Made by a program: the position numbers and the translations under genes
Assembly: GCA_963682175.1 (NCBI GenBank)
Contig: OY821774.1
Coordinates: 43,290,201-43,354,200, forward strand
DNA from: Triglochin maritima
Lineage: Eukaryota; Streptophyta; Magnoliopsida; Alismatales; Juncaginaceae
Length of the DNA stretch: 64,000 nt
Reading direction: 5' to 3'
The notes under the pieces: generated by a model
Database searches by the model: none
What the model saw: the letters and a program-made list of their open reading frames with translations, nothing else
Told to the model about the DNA's origin: nothing
Shown: positions 1 to 11,342 of the stretch, piece after piece
Numbering within the stretch: the first letter of the stretch is position 1
Layout of the letters: each line of letters opens with the position of its first letter

Positions 1-3000
1 CTTCGTTTTGCTCGATTTCTTCTCTCACAACCTGAAGGTTTACAATTTTTGTGATTCTTGGATATGAAATTTGAACCACTAACTAACATTCTAAATTTGA
101 TCACACTTAGATATGATATTGGAATTTATACACAAGTTGTGAAGATTAGGCTTTAAGTGTTGAAAATGTGAGCTTGAATGTGTTTAATGTTTGGACACAA
201 ATGATAGGAGTATAGATATGTGTTTTGTGTGTAAAACTTATGAATGAACACCTTTTTAGGAACCAAAGAAAAATATGATTTAACTTAAGCTCGGACAAAA
301 ATCTACATAGATTCGGATGACCGTTTGAAGAACGGTTGTTCAAAATAAAGAGTTGACTTGATCAAAATTAATGTCTTGGTTGTCCAAACAAGGTTCGGAT
401 AACAAATCACTAACTTTGGTTGAATTTCCTTTTATTTAATTTTGATTGACCGAATTGAGTTCAGTTAGTCGATCCAAAATAACGCTAAGGATTCAATTGA
501 CTATGGTCACACGATTTCGATCATCTAGATCAATAGTTTGTATTTTAATGCCAGCGATTGAAAATCAAATATCTGTTGTGAGTCCAACGACTATATTGAT
601 ACGTGGAAAAAGTCATTGCGTGATAGAGACTAAAAAGTAAAAGGGTTGACCGACAGGAGACCGATCATCCGAAAATGGACAAGACAAATGAGCTCTAAGA
701 CAATATGCAAATGTGATCACGGAGTAAAATCCAAAACCAATCCAAGAGGATTCGGTCGGATCGAATAATGTTAAGATAGAATCCTAGTGCTCAACTTTAC
801 ATTTGATCTTATGAACTCAACAAATAGAAAATTACAAGACTTAATCTAAAGTTTTATTGCAATCTTGACTCTTTGTCCCAATGCTTCTCCTATTTATGAT
901 CTTAATCAAACTATTAAGATGATTTGGAAGTTTATATGCAATGCATGTGATCATGTTTGCCTACTTTGAGTCTTTGTCTCAATACTTTTTCTCTTCAAGA
1001 TCTTAAAACCAACATATAATAATGTGGATATTTAATTTATATAGAATCAACTTATTCTAGTATACATCATATAGGTTGAAATTAATATATAACTACAAGG
1101 ATATCAATATTGCTTAATTACTACTGAGATAGGCATAGTGTAATATTGTAGTTATATAAATAATTGATCGCTCAGTGGTTTAGTTGGTCGTGTAGTCAAG
1201 ATTGTGAGTACAGATCTTGATGGGTATATTTTATTTCTATTTTTTCTCGTATACAAGTGGTTTAGTACTACATCGTCCAAATAAAAATTTGTGTTTGTCC
1301 ATCTTGTTATAAATCAGAAGTAAATTCCTACTGTTGTTCGTGACTCTTCTCACGGTTCGCTTGGGCCTACTTGAGCCTTGAGTTGAGCTGGTGAGCGAGT
1401 TGAACGGCTCGCTAGCTACAGGCTAGTCGAGCACGAGCTTGGATTTCTTGCTCATGTTGAGCATTGAGCGAGTCTCGAGCCAATTTTTTTTCTCTCTCTC
1501 TCGAACCATGTTGAAGTCAGCTATGCTCACTCAAACTCGGCTCGATTACACCCTTATCCTGATCCATGTAATTTTTTATAGCTTACCTATTTTCATTTTG
1601 GGATGGTAAACTACCCTTTCAAATTTAAGGTGACCCACGTTATTCTTATCGAACATATTTTACCCACATTATTCTTGGTTGCACTGATTGGCGGGTGCGT
1701 ACGTAACCATTTTCAACAACCCCATTAATAAGTCTGTAACTCTACAAGGCTACCAACCATTCAATTTTGGTAAGCTTCTAGATAGTATCTTTTTTTAATT
1801 AATAACAACGCTACAGTTTCTTTTGTTGTACACCCGCCACTCGGTCATCGGTGATTCATATTCTAAATCCACTAAAGCCAATTAATAACAATTATTACTT
1901 ACATCATATCGTGTTCAAACACAAGGACGGCATTGTGAATTTGTGATATGTTTTTATAGCGAGAGCGTAGTGTGTACATGTGGTCAAAGCCTAGAAACCT
2001 AATATAGGTAGCATGATTTGGCTTTAAAGTGTAGCCTTTTCGGTCTTTGTACAAGACTTCAAGTTAGAATGTACAAGACTTCCAACACTTAGCAAGAGGC
2101 TATATATCTTGAAATAAACTAGAACCTTTTCTTGATTAATAATATATACCAAAATGTTAGGCGACTTTTTCATGTGAATCACGAAACACAAATATTGTCA
2201 CGATACTTTCATGATTTACTTTCAAACGAACAAATCACTATCGTCAAACGCATCAGTCACCCATACAAGTCGTTGTATAGTTCTAGAATAATTATATGAT
2301 ATATTCGTTGAATGGTTCTTGTTCAAAAGTTGTGCTTTGATTTCCAAAGTTGGTAAAACGCAATTATCAGGGGATTCTTTCTAATTCATGTCGTAACCAC
2401 AAGCCAACATCGACAGAAATCATGTTCCCCACTTTGCTTACAGTTTGGCGATTCTTCGAAATATTTGAAGTTGTGTAACTTTCAAAGTTCAAAAGTAGTT
2501 GTTACCAAACTAAGTTGTACTTTAAAGAGCACATGTCTTTGCTGCTTCTATTGTGATAAGTAGACGAGATAACTCTCATTTTTATTCTTATATTTTTTCA
2601 CAATAGAAAGGAAAGTATACTTAGGTTCCAAAGATTTTCTAGATAACTGATCTATGACGCAAGACACACTTTATACCCGTAAACTACCCACCAATGTTTA
2701 GATCCACCTCAACTATGTATCTTGCATCTCCGCTGCAATTTAAATGAGAATGGGGAGCAAGATGAGGATTAGGGTTTGTGAGAGAAAAGGTAAGGGTATC
2801 GCATTGACAAACCCTAATTATTATTATTATCATTATTATTATTCTTATATGATAGTTATACTTAAGGATTAAAAGACTTAGAGTCTTAATTAGTTCAACT
2901 TTCAATAATCAGGAGTAAATCAGCATAATCCCGCACAACTATATGATAGTCAATTCACTTGGCGCGGATCGAATATGGAACCTAAACAACAAATTGTGCA

Positions 3001-3024
3001 TGAAGTGCTGCTGGTTTGGGCACA
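1..3024. other. Gene-free intergenic DNA
   Basis: No coding region, RNA gene or clear transposon boundary was found. The DNA is AT-rich with scattered low-complexity stretches, including an ATT trinucleotide run near 2818-2845. Around 1370-1520 there is a patch rich in GAGC/GCTCG words, which looks like a decayed repeat. The open frames here are short, overlap on both strands and show no recognisable protein family. Confidence 0.6.
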
Positions 3025-3029
3025 CTCGT

Positions 3030-3774
3030 TGTAATATCCTGAATTTTTTAGTTGAGGTAATAATCAAATATCTTAATGGACTAATTAAGATTGTTGGATG
3101 ATTGTATGGTTTTAGGAGAAGATGAAATTTTGAGAAGAATATAGAGAAGAAAAAGATGAAGATTTTGAGGCAAGTACTGATTCGTTATTCTTCAGTTTCA
3201 TATCATTCTGTCTCTCTTGATATTCGTAGTTGCATGCATGCTGAGTATCGATGTTGATTTCATTGATATGCATATATATGATTGCATGGTGGTGTTTCGG
3301 TTGACATGTCCTGTGGTTGTATGTATGTTTCTGGCTGAGCCACTTAGGAAAAAGCTGCCTAGCGGACAGCGTGGAGCCACCCGAGAGAGCAAATGGCTGC
3401 CTGTCGTTAGTGTGGAGCTACCAGGTGTGCGTCTGACTGATTGATAGATTTCAGAAGCACATGATGTGGTCGAATCCGAATGGGGGTTCCAGATTGTTAA
3501 GCATACATTTTATTTGTAATGCATGTCTCTTGATTGTGCTTATTGACTGAATGTCATATTTTGTATTATTTTCCACATGATTATGATTCTGATTGATTGA
3601 CGGTTGGAACTTGCGGGCTGTCGAGCTCACAATTTGTTGATTATATTTTTCAGATTATTATGGGTCTATCAGATGGATATAAATATCAGAGTGCGCAGCG
3701 CTCAAGTTCGTGGATTGTATCTTAACGCACCGAGTTCGGACGGGTGAGCAGTTGTCCGGGCTTGGGGCGTTACA
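3030..3774. mobile_element. Solo LTR, probably Ty3/gypsy, with target duplication
   Basis: The 745-bp segment begins TGTAATATCC and ends GGGGCGTTACA, so it has the TG...CA ends of an LTR with a 5-bp terminal inverted repeat TGTAA/TTACA. The five bases just outside are CTCGT on both sides (3025-3029 and 3775-3779), a perfect target-site duplication. There is no primer binding site, polypurine tract or coding region inside, so this is a solo LTR left by LTR-LTR recombination. Assignment to Ty3/gypsy is an inference from the GGGGCGTTACA-type end, which is common in plant chromoviruses. Confidence 0.85.
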
Positions 3775-3779
3775 CTCGT

Positions 3780-4583
3780 GGTGTAACCAAATAATTTTAT
3801 TGGTGAGACACCAAACCTACACCCTAGACATTTAATTGAAAAGATGCTCAATATGGTAAATGATAATACGATGGCACATAATTAAAGGTGCTATTTTTTT
3901 AAGGGAAAGATGTATTTTAGGTGGTATGCAGCACCGAGTGTGAACATATATTTCTCTGTCTTTGGTGTCTTCGTATCTTGTATTCGTGGTCAACTTTGAA
4001 TGAATAATTAAGAATGACGATAATATGGTCATGATCGGAAAAAAGGAACGGTATCGATATTTATGGTCGGTAGAGGGCTTAATCATTTGCTTTATATACA
4101 ATTAAGTATAATGACAAATCTATGATGAGCAAAGAGTCGTAAAGTACGGGGTTTTCTAGAAAATTAATAATAATAAAGATGCATGGTTAAGTCGTCGAAG
4201 AAAAATATATTTTTAGCTCTTATTTGAACTGTCCGTGGGATGTGATATGTGTTTGCTTTTATTTGGTGTATTTGGAAAGAATACACAGGTTATTATTTGA
4301 ACTCGCGTCACTTCCAACAATCAGGATCCAATTTAAGTACACAAGTTAATTATTGAGACATTCTCCTTGATTTCTTTCCTATACCGTTAAACGACTTCGG
4401 TAAATTACTAAAATCGCTCGGATTAATTACCATTTTGTTATTCTTTCATTTCTACTCACATCTCTCTTTATATTCATCTTGATCATAAAAATAATGTCTC
4501 AGATGTCAGGAAAAGAACCAGCAGACACCTAGAGCATTTGAATATAGTAAAATTTACAACTTCTTTTTAGTAAATAAAAAATA
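3780..4583. other. Gene-free intergenic DNA
   Basis: AT-rich DNA between the solo LTR and the next inverted-repeat element. No gene, RNA or repeat boundary could be supported. Confidence 0.5.
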
Positions 4584-5140
4584 GGGGGCGTCCGTCGGAG
4601 CCGCCCCCCATGGGGAGGCGTCTGGCTAAGACGCCCCCCAGCCAGACACCCAACCCAATAATAATAATAATATCTAAAATTTATACGGTGTGCTATCTCA
4701 AATTATTTCAGGTTCCGTTGCAAAATTTCGGTATTAATGAGGTGGATTGCAGTGAGTTTTTTTTATAAGTCGGCAAGTTTTACCGAATACCACCTCGACA
4801 GGTCGGTCGAGGGTCTCACTATCAAAATATAATAAACCCTAATCCTAATTATTACCACAATATCAACTAAACTACTTAAATCCTAACTATTATCAAATAC
4901 GAACCTTTATATTTAATGGTCAAAAGATTGATACTTAGGGTACTTGGACAACTTGGGCTTAAGATACATTTGAATTTTTACAACGGCATGGTGGAAATAA
5001 TTTCTCACTTACAAAAAAACTTATTGTAATCCAACATGTTACCACATAAATCTTGCAACGGAACCTGAAATAATTTGAGATAACACACCGAATAATTTTA
5101 AGATTTTTTTTATTAAATTTTTTTTGGACGGAGTGTCTGG

Positions 5141-5890
5141 TGTAGGATTTCAAGTTTAATTACACACATATATTTTCGGAATTTTATGCGTAATAAGGAT
5201 CTATAACAATTTTCTATGATTTATTTCATGCATGCATTGGTTTGTTTCAATACCTAGTTTTAAAACTTTTATTAAACAAACATGGGACTCCGAAATTCAT
5301 ACCTAGACGTTCTCTAAAACTTCTTGAAGATTCAGAGACGTTGAGGATGCTTGTTGCTGCGCCGGATGCCTCCGAGATTTCACCAAACTCTAAACAAGAT
5401 TGGAGAGAGAAGAGCTAGCCTCTCAATCTCCAATATGGTTTATAATCTAATTACTAACCCCTCTTTAGTTCTCATGCAAAATCTCTCTCCATAATCCTCC
5501 ACGAAATTCCCTTAATACTTAAGATTAGTTTTAGTTTTCAGAGAGCTTCTTCTCAAGGGAACTAAAGAGGGGTTAGTAATTAAATTCTAAACCCTATTGG
5601 AGATTGAGAGGCTAGCTCTTCTCTCTCCAATCTTGTTTAGAGTTTGGTGAAATCTCGGAGGCATCCGGCGCAGTAACAAGCATCCTCAACGTCTCCGAAT
5701 CTTCAAGAAGTTTTAGAGAACTTCTAGGTATGAATTTTGGAGTCCCATGTTTGTTTTAATAAAAGTTTTAAAACTAGGTATTGAAACAAACCAATGCATG
5801 CATGAAATAAATCATAGAAAATTGCTATAGATCCTTATTACGCATAAAATTCCGAAAATATATATGTGTAATTAAACTTGAAATCCTACA
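5141..5890. repeat. Large palindrome made of LTR 3' ends, left side of the copia composite
   Basis: Arms 5141-5471 and 5559-5890 are near-perfect reverse complements separated by about 87 bp. The left arm begins TGTAGGATTTC and the right arm ends GAAATCCTACA, the 3' terminus of this LTR family. The forward copy appears to start at about 5476 and includes LTR leader sequence. The same terminus occurs at 38377 (reverse), 46353 (forward) and 63329 (reverse). Confidence 0.9.
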
Positions 5891-5891
5891 G

Positions 5892-5903
5892 TGGTATCAA
5901 AGC
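5892..5903 (+). other. Primer binding site of the copia element
   Basis: TGGTATCAAAGC follows the LTR end CCTACA after one base. It matches the initiator-methionine tRNA primer site (TGGTATCAGAGC) used by most plant copia elements, with one difference. It fixes the forward orientation of the internal domain. Confidence 0.85.
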
Positions 5904-7146
5904 TTAGGGTTCAATTTTCTTATGATTTAAGGCTGTAAACAAATTTAGTTTACCATCTAGGATTTAAACAATTCGTTTTACCGGTTTTTCGGTCTTTAAA
6001 TGTTTTGTTGAAATAATTCTTTGTAATAATTCGTTTTGAATGTTTTAAGTAGTTTAAAACATGCCATGTAATTATTAGAATTATGATTTAGACATAAGTC
6101 TAACTTGCAATAATTTCGTTTTAAGTATAAACGATTATTTTGTAAGAGAATCAACAAAACCGAAAAACTGCGGTTCGTCTTTCCTTTTAGGAAATTGGAT
6201 GGACAACGATTCAAAATTATTTTTGAACTATGGATGGATGAAAAACGTTTTTAATGGATTTCAAAATGTTTTTCAAAGAATTGTTTGGGATTCTAGATGA
6301 TTGATAAACTAGATTGCATAGTTTATAGCAATATTGCGTGCATGGATGCTCGAGTTGTCTTTGCAGGAATTGTGGGTTTATATGTTCCAAATCAGCAATT
6401 ATGAATGTATGTAATCATTATTATACAGGGTCTTATGTATGTAAAAGCCCAAAAAAATCTCTCTCTTTCCGTCTTTTAGATAGTTGCATTTGCATATGAG
6501 AGGTTTTTACATAAGACTTGCACTAGTCGGTTTTTATCGAATGTGAGGAGCATGTTTATTTTCTGTAAAATCTACATCTCCGGTGCAAGAGGAAGTCGCC
6601 GCTGTAGCGCATCGATCGAGGATCGGGGATCGAGGATCAAGGATCAAAGGGAACATATAAACTCACACGATGTGGATTGTGTGAATGTTTAATTTCTATT
6701 TTTTATCTTGCTATGCATGTGATGAATGTGTTGAATGTTAAGATGTGTATGAATGATAATATGCATGATAACCTAAAATTCTGAATCACATGTTAATATA
6801 TGAATTTGACCAACAAAAATTAAGAATAATTTCCTTCTTATTTCATCCACTAGCAGCCATTGATTGATGGATACTCTGCTCGCCCTTAGCGGGAGATAAC
6901 TTCATCCATCTTTGGGAATAGTGGGAGATATAATGGTTGTCTGTTGTTGTGCCACTATTAAATGTATGAGGTGCGTTGATATTGTAATGTATTCGATAGC
7001 CCTTAGCTAGTCTATATTACAATTAATGGGATCTTGGATTGTTGCATTTATGGGCAAAATTTTTATTTGCAACATTTACATTCGTATGTATGTATAATAA
7101 ACATAAAATTGGCATTAAAATCCTGTATGATTTATTTTGTAGAAAA

Positions 7147-10100
7147 ATGTCGAACATCCAACCTATCGTACGATCCATGATAGAAAAACACCCTTTAGCA
7201 AATGATGGCACAAACTTCATTAGTTGGCAACTCAAACTCAACATCGTGTTAAAGTTTGAGAAACTATCTCACATTTTGGAAGGTCCAATCCCAAAATGGA
7301 ATGAGAGATTAACCGATGAAGAGAAAGAGGCTAAAGCCAAGTGAGAAGACAAAGAGAACCAAGTTCACGGTCTTATGCTAGCATCCATGGGTGACTCACT
7401 TCAAGCGAAATACTTGGATTCAAAACCCAAGAAGACCATGGAGGCTTTATCTAAGATGTTCATGGATAGTGCCCGAAAGGAGCGCTATAAGACCACCATC
7501 GCAATCACAAGGTGTCATATGGCGGAGGGAACATCGGTATCCATGCATTTTCTCACGATACAAGGGTACCTTGAGAAGTTGGCAAAGCTCTCTTCACCAA
7601 TGCCCGAGGACATTGCCGAAGATATAATTCTTGGCTCTCTAGCCCCGTCCTTTAAGGACTTTGTAATGCATTATCACGTGCGTGAAAAAGGGGTGAGTCT
7701 TGAGGAGCTGCACAACGCTCTCAAAACTGCTGAAGTTGACATGGGCAAGGGTAGGGACAAGCATGTCCTTGCCGTCCATGGGAGGAGCCCAAAGATTGGA
7801 AAAGGAAAGGGCAAATCTACCAAAAGTAGTTCAATCAAGAGCAAGGGAGTAGGAGGTGCTCGTGTGAGTGCCTTGAGGGGGAAATCTCAGAAATCTCCAA
7901 CTCCCAATACGGAGTGCTTTCACTGCGGTGAAAAAGGACACATCCGACCAGATTGCCGCAAGTACAAGGAAGACATTGACAACGGAGTGATTGAACGACG
8001 GCGCCCCAAAAAGGCCAAAGGTATATTTGTTATTGAAATAAATTTAGCCACCTCTGTCCAGGATTGGGTAATTGATACCGGATCTTGTGCTCACATAGTT
8101 TCTAATGTGCAACTACTCATGGATAGGAAGGAACTCGTAAGGAACGAGGTAGAATTGAAGGTCGGAAATGGTGCGAACGTGTCTGCGGTTGCACAAGGTT
8201 CTGTGGTGCTTCAATTATGTAGTGGTTTAAATTTATGTCTAAAGAATGTTTATTATGTGCCTTCGATTAGCAAGAACATTATTTCTGTATCATGTTTAGA
8301 TATGGATAATTTTAATATAAATATTTCAAATTCTTGCTTGTCTATATCGAAGAATGGTGTTTTCTATGCAAATGCATTCATAAGGAATGGTCTCTATTTG
8401 CTTGAATTGAATGATAAACAAATCTTTAATATCAATAACAAAAGACTTAAGACCACTCACGAGAACGATACTCTCTTGTGGCACTATCGTCTTGGTCACA
8501 TAAATGAAAAATGCATCAAGAAATTGCAAGAAGCTAACCTTCTTGGTCTACTTGATTTTAAATCATTGGAGACGTGCCAACCATGTATAATGGGAAAAAT
8601 GACCAAAACGCCTTTCAAGAAGAAAGGTCCAAGGGCGAGTGACTTGTTGGATTTGATACATTCCGATGTATGTGGTCCAATGAGTACTAGTGCACGAGAT
8701 GGTTTCAGGTACTTCATTACGTTCACGGATGATTATAGTCGTTATGTCCATGTTTATCTAATGAGAAACAAAAGTGAGTCCTTTGAGAAGTTCAAAGAAT
8801 TCAAGAATGAAGTAGAGAACCAACTCGACAAGAAAATCAAGTCTCTTCGATGGATCGTGGAGGTGAGTACTTAAGTGCCGAATTTGACTCATACCTAAAG
8901 GAGTTTGGTATTGTACCTCAACTCACCCCTCCCGGTACACCTCAGTGGAATGGGGTATCCGAAAGGAGGAATAAGACATTGCTCGACATGGTTCGGTCAA
9001 TGATGAGTCATGCGGAATTACCTCTTTACTTTTGGAGTTATGCACTACAAATTGCGGCTTACACACTAAATAATGTTCCATCCAAATCCGTGGAGAAAAC
9101 TCCTTATGAGCTATGGAGTGGTAAAACACCTAAGCTCAATTTTCTCAAGATTTGGGGTTGTGAGGCTTACGTCAAGAGATTGATGTCGACCAAACTTCAA
9201 CCAAAAGCGGATAAGTGCTTCTTTATTGGTTATCCTCGTGAGACAAGATGATACTACTTTTGGCATATCACCTCTAATTGAGTGATTGTAGAGAGGGATG
9301 CCACATTTCTGGAAAATGAATTTCTAAAAAGAGTAAAAAGTAGTGGGAGTAGGGTTGTGCTTGAGGAAACTCAAGATACTCTACAAGATCATGACATGAA
9401 TGATGACGTTCAAGATCATGAAGGCCCAACCGAGATTCCTTTGGTTAGCGGGAGCGTGAGCGAGAGACCATCACAAGAAATTGTGAGAGAATCTCAATCA
9501 TCCCCGCCAAGTGTACGTTCAAGAGTTGAACGTGAACCAACTCCTCAAGAAATTGTGGAAGAAGTTCGAGAGGCATGAGAAGAACCAAAAGAACTAAGAA
9601 GGTCAACAAGGGAAAGGAAGAAACCCGACTTGTATCTGGGACTTCATGAAATCATGGTACTAGATACCAATGATCCCTTGACCTTCCAAGAAGCAATGGA
9701 AAGGGAAGACTCCAAACTATGGCTTAAGGCCATGGAATCCGAAATAGAATCCATGTATGATAATCAAGTGTGGAACTTGGTTGACCTTCCTCAAGGGAAA
9801 AATGTCATTCAAAATAAATGGGTTTTCAAGAGGAAGATGGACATGGATGGGAACTTGACAACCTACAAAGCGAGGCTTGTAGCGAAGGGTTTCACTCAAG
9901 TTCAAGGAATTGACTATGATGAAACTTTTTCACCGGTTGCCATGTTCAAGTCTATTCGGATCATGCTCGCTATTACCGCATTTCATGATTATGAAATATG
10001 GCAAATTGATGTGAAAACGGCGTTCCTTAATGGGAACTTGGAGGAGGATGTGTACATGGTACAACCTCAAGGTTTTGAAGATTCAAAGAATAGCGAGAAA

Positions 10101-11258
10101 GTGTGCAAGCTTCAAAGATCCATTTATGGATTGAAGCAAGCATCAAGGAGTTGGAAGAAACACTTTGATGAGGAAGTGAAGAAGCTTCACTTCATTCAAA
10201 GTAAGGAAGAACCTTGTATATACAAGAAGGTCAGTGGGAGCCATGTAGTATTCCTAATCTTATATGTCGATGACATATTGCTCATGGGCAATCATATTCC
10301 TTTGCTTGAGCAAATGAGAAGTTCATTGAAATCTGCATTTTCAATGAAAGATATGGGTGAGGCTCAATACATCTTGGGAATCAAGATATATCGAGATAGA
10401 TCCCGTAGACTCATTGGCCTCAGTCAACATCCATGCATTGACAAGGTCATGGAAAGGTTCAAGATGGACAACTCCAAAAAGGGCAGTGTGCCAATGAGTA
10501 TGGGTGTGCAACTCAAGAAGTCTCAACGTACGGAATCACGTAAGGACTTAGAGTACATGAAGGATGTCCCTTATGCTTCGGCAATTGGGTCGATCATGTA
10601 CGCGATGACTTGCACAAGACCTGATGTCTCGTATGCTCTAAGCGTGACAAGTCGTCACCAATCCAACGCAGGTCCTGAGCATTGGACTGCAGTCAAGAAT
10701 ATCCTGAAGTACCTTAATCGGACTAAGGATAAGATTCTTGTTTATGGAGGTCAAAGGGAATTGATAGCCGAATGGTACTCGGATGCGAGTTTCATGAGTG
10801 ATCCAGACGATAGAAGGTCGTAATCAGGATACGTCTTTCTTCTGAATGGTGGAGCTGTGAGTTGACGTAGTTGGAAGTAAAGCACTACGACTGACTCAAC
10901 CACTGCTTCCGAAGTAATGGTTGTCGCTGAAGCGAGCAAGGAAGGAGTGTGGATCAAGAAGTTCCTTGAAGAGCTTGGAGTAGTTCCAATGAGCGAGGGA
11001 CCCATCAAGCTATTTTGCGATAATAGTGCATCTATCTCGCAAATCAAGGATCCTAGATCACACCACAAAGTGAAGTACATGGATCGTAAGTACTTCGTGA
11101 CACGTGACCTCATCGACGAAGGCAAAATAAATCTTTTATGGGTGGACACCAACAGCAACACAGCTGATCCATTCACAAAACCCTTATCCCAAGCCAAGGG
11201 CGAAATGCATTTCGAGTCCATGAGATTGAGGAACCATGTAGATTGGCTTGATGATTGA
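7147..11258 (+). pseudogene. Ty1/copia gag-pol polyprotein, broken
   Basis: This is the polyprotein of the copia element at 5141-14002. The likely start is ATG 7147. Domains in order: a UBN2-type gag, a CX2CX4HX4C zinc knuckle (about 7915-7956), an aspartic protease with DTG (about 8074-8082), an HHCC integrase zinc finger (about 8480-8590), an integrase core with its D,D,E residues, reverse transcriptase with YVDD (10263-10274) and RNase H. It cannot be translated intact. Stops lie at 7342, 9250, 9279, 9576, 10821, 10863 and 10878, and a frameshift near 8846-8870 falls in the integrase between the second and third catalytic residues. Several stops replace an expected W or Q codon, as C-to-T or G-to-A changes would do. 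Order protease-integrase-RT is diagnostic of copia rather than gypsy. Confidence 0.92.
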
Positions 11259-11330
11259 TATGTAAAGGGGTTTGCCCTAGTTATTATTGTTTTATACATT
11301 GAGTATGTATGTGAAAGAAAACTTTAATAA

Positions 11331-11342
11331 CAAGTGGGAGAT
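11331..11342 (+). other. Polypurine tract of the copia element
   Basis: CAAGTGGGAGAT lies immediately upstream of the LTR start TGAAGGGAATG. Purine-rich GTGGGAGA tracts at this place prime plus-strand synthesis in many plant copia elements. Confidence 0.8.

Noticed and set aside
1165..1260. tRNA-like words (GCTCAGTGGTTTAGTTGGTCG) suggesting a tRNA gene or SINE
   Set aside because: No convincing B box, no cloverleaf pairing, no 3' tail or target duplication was visible.
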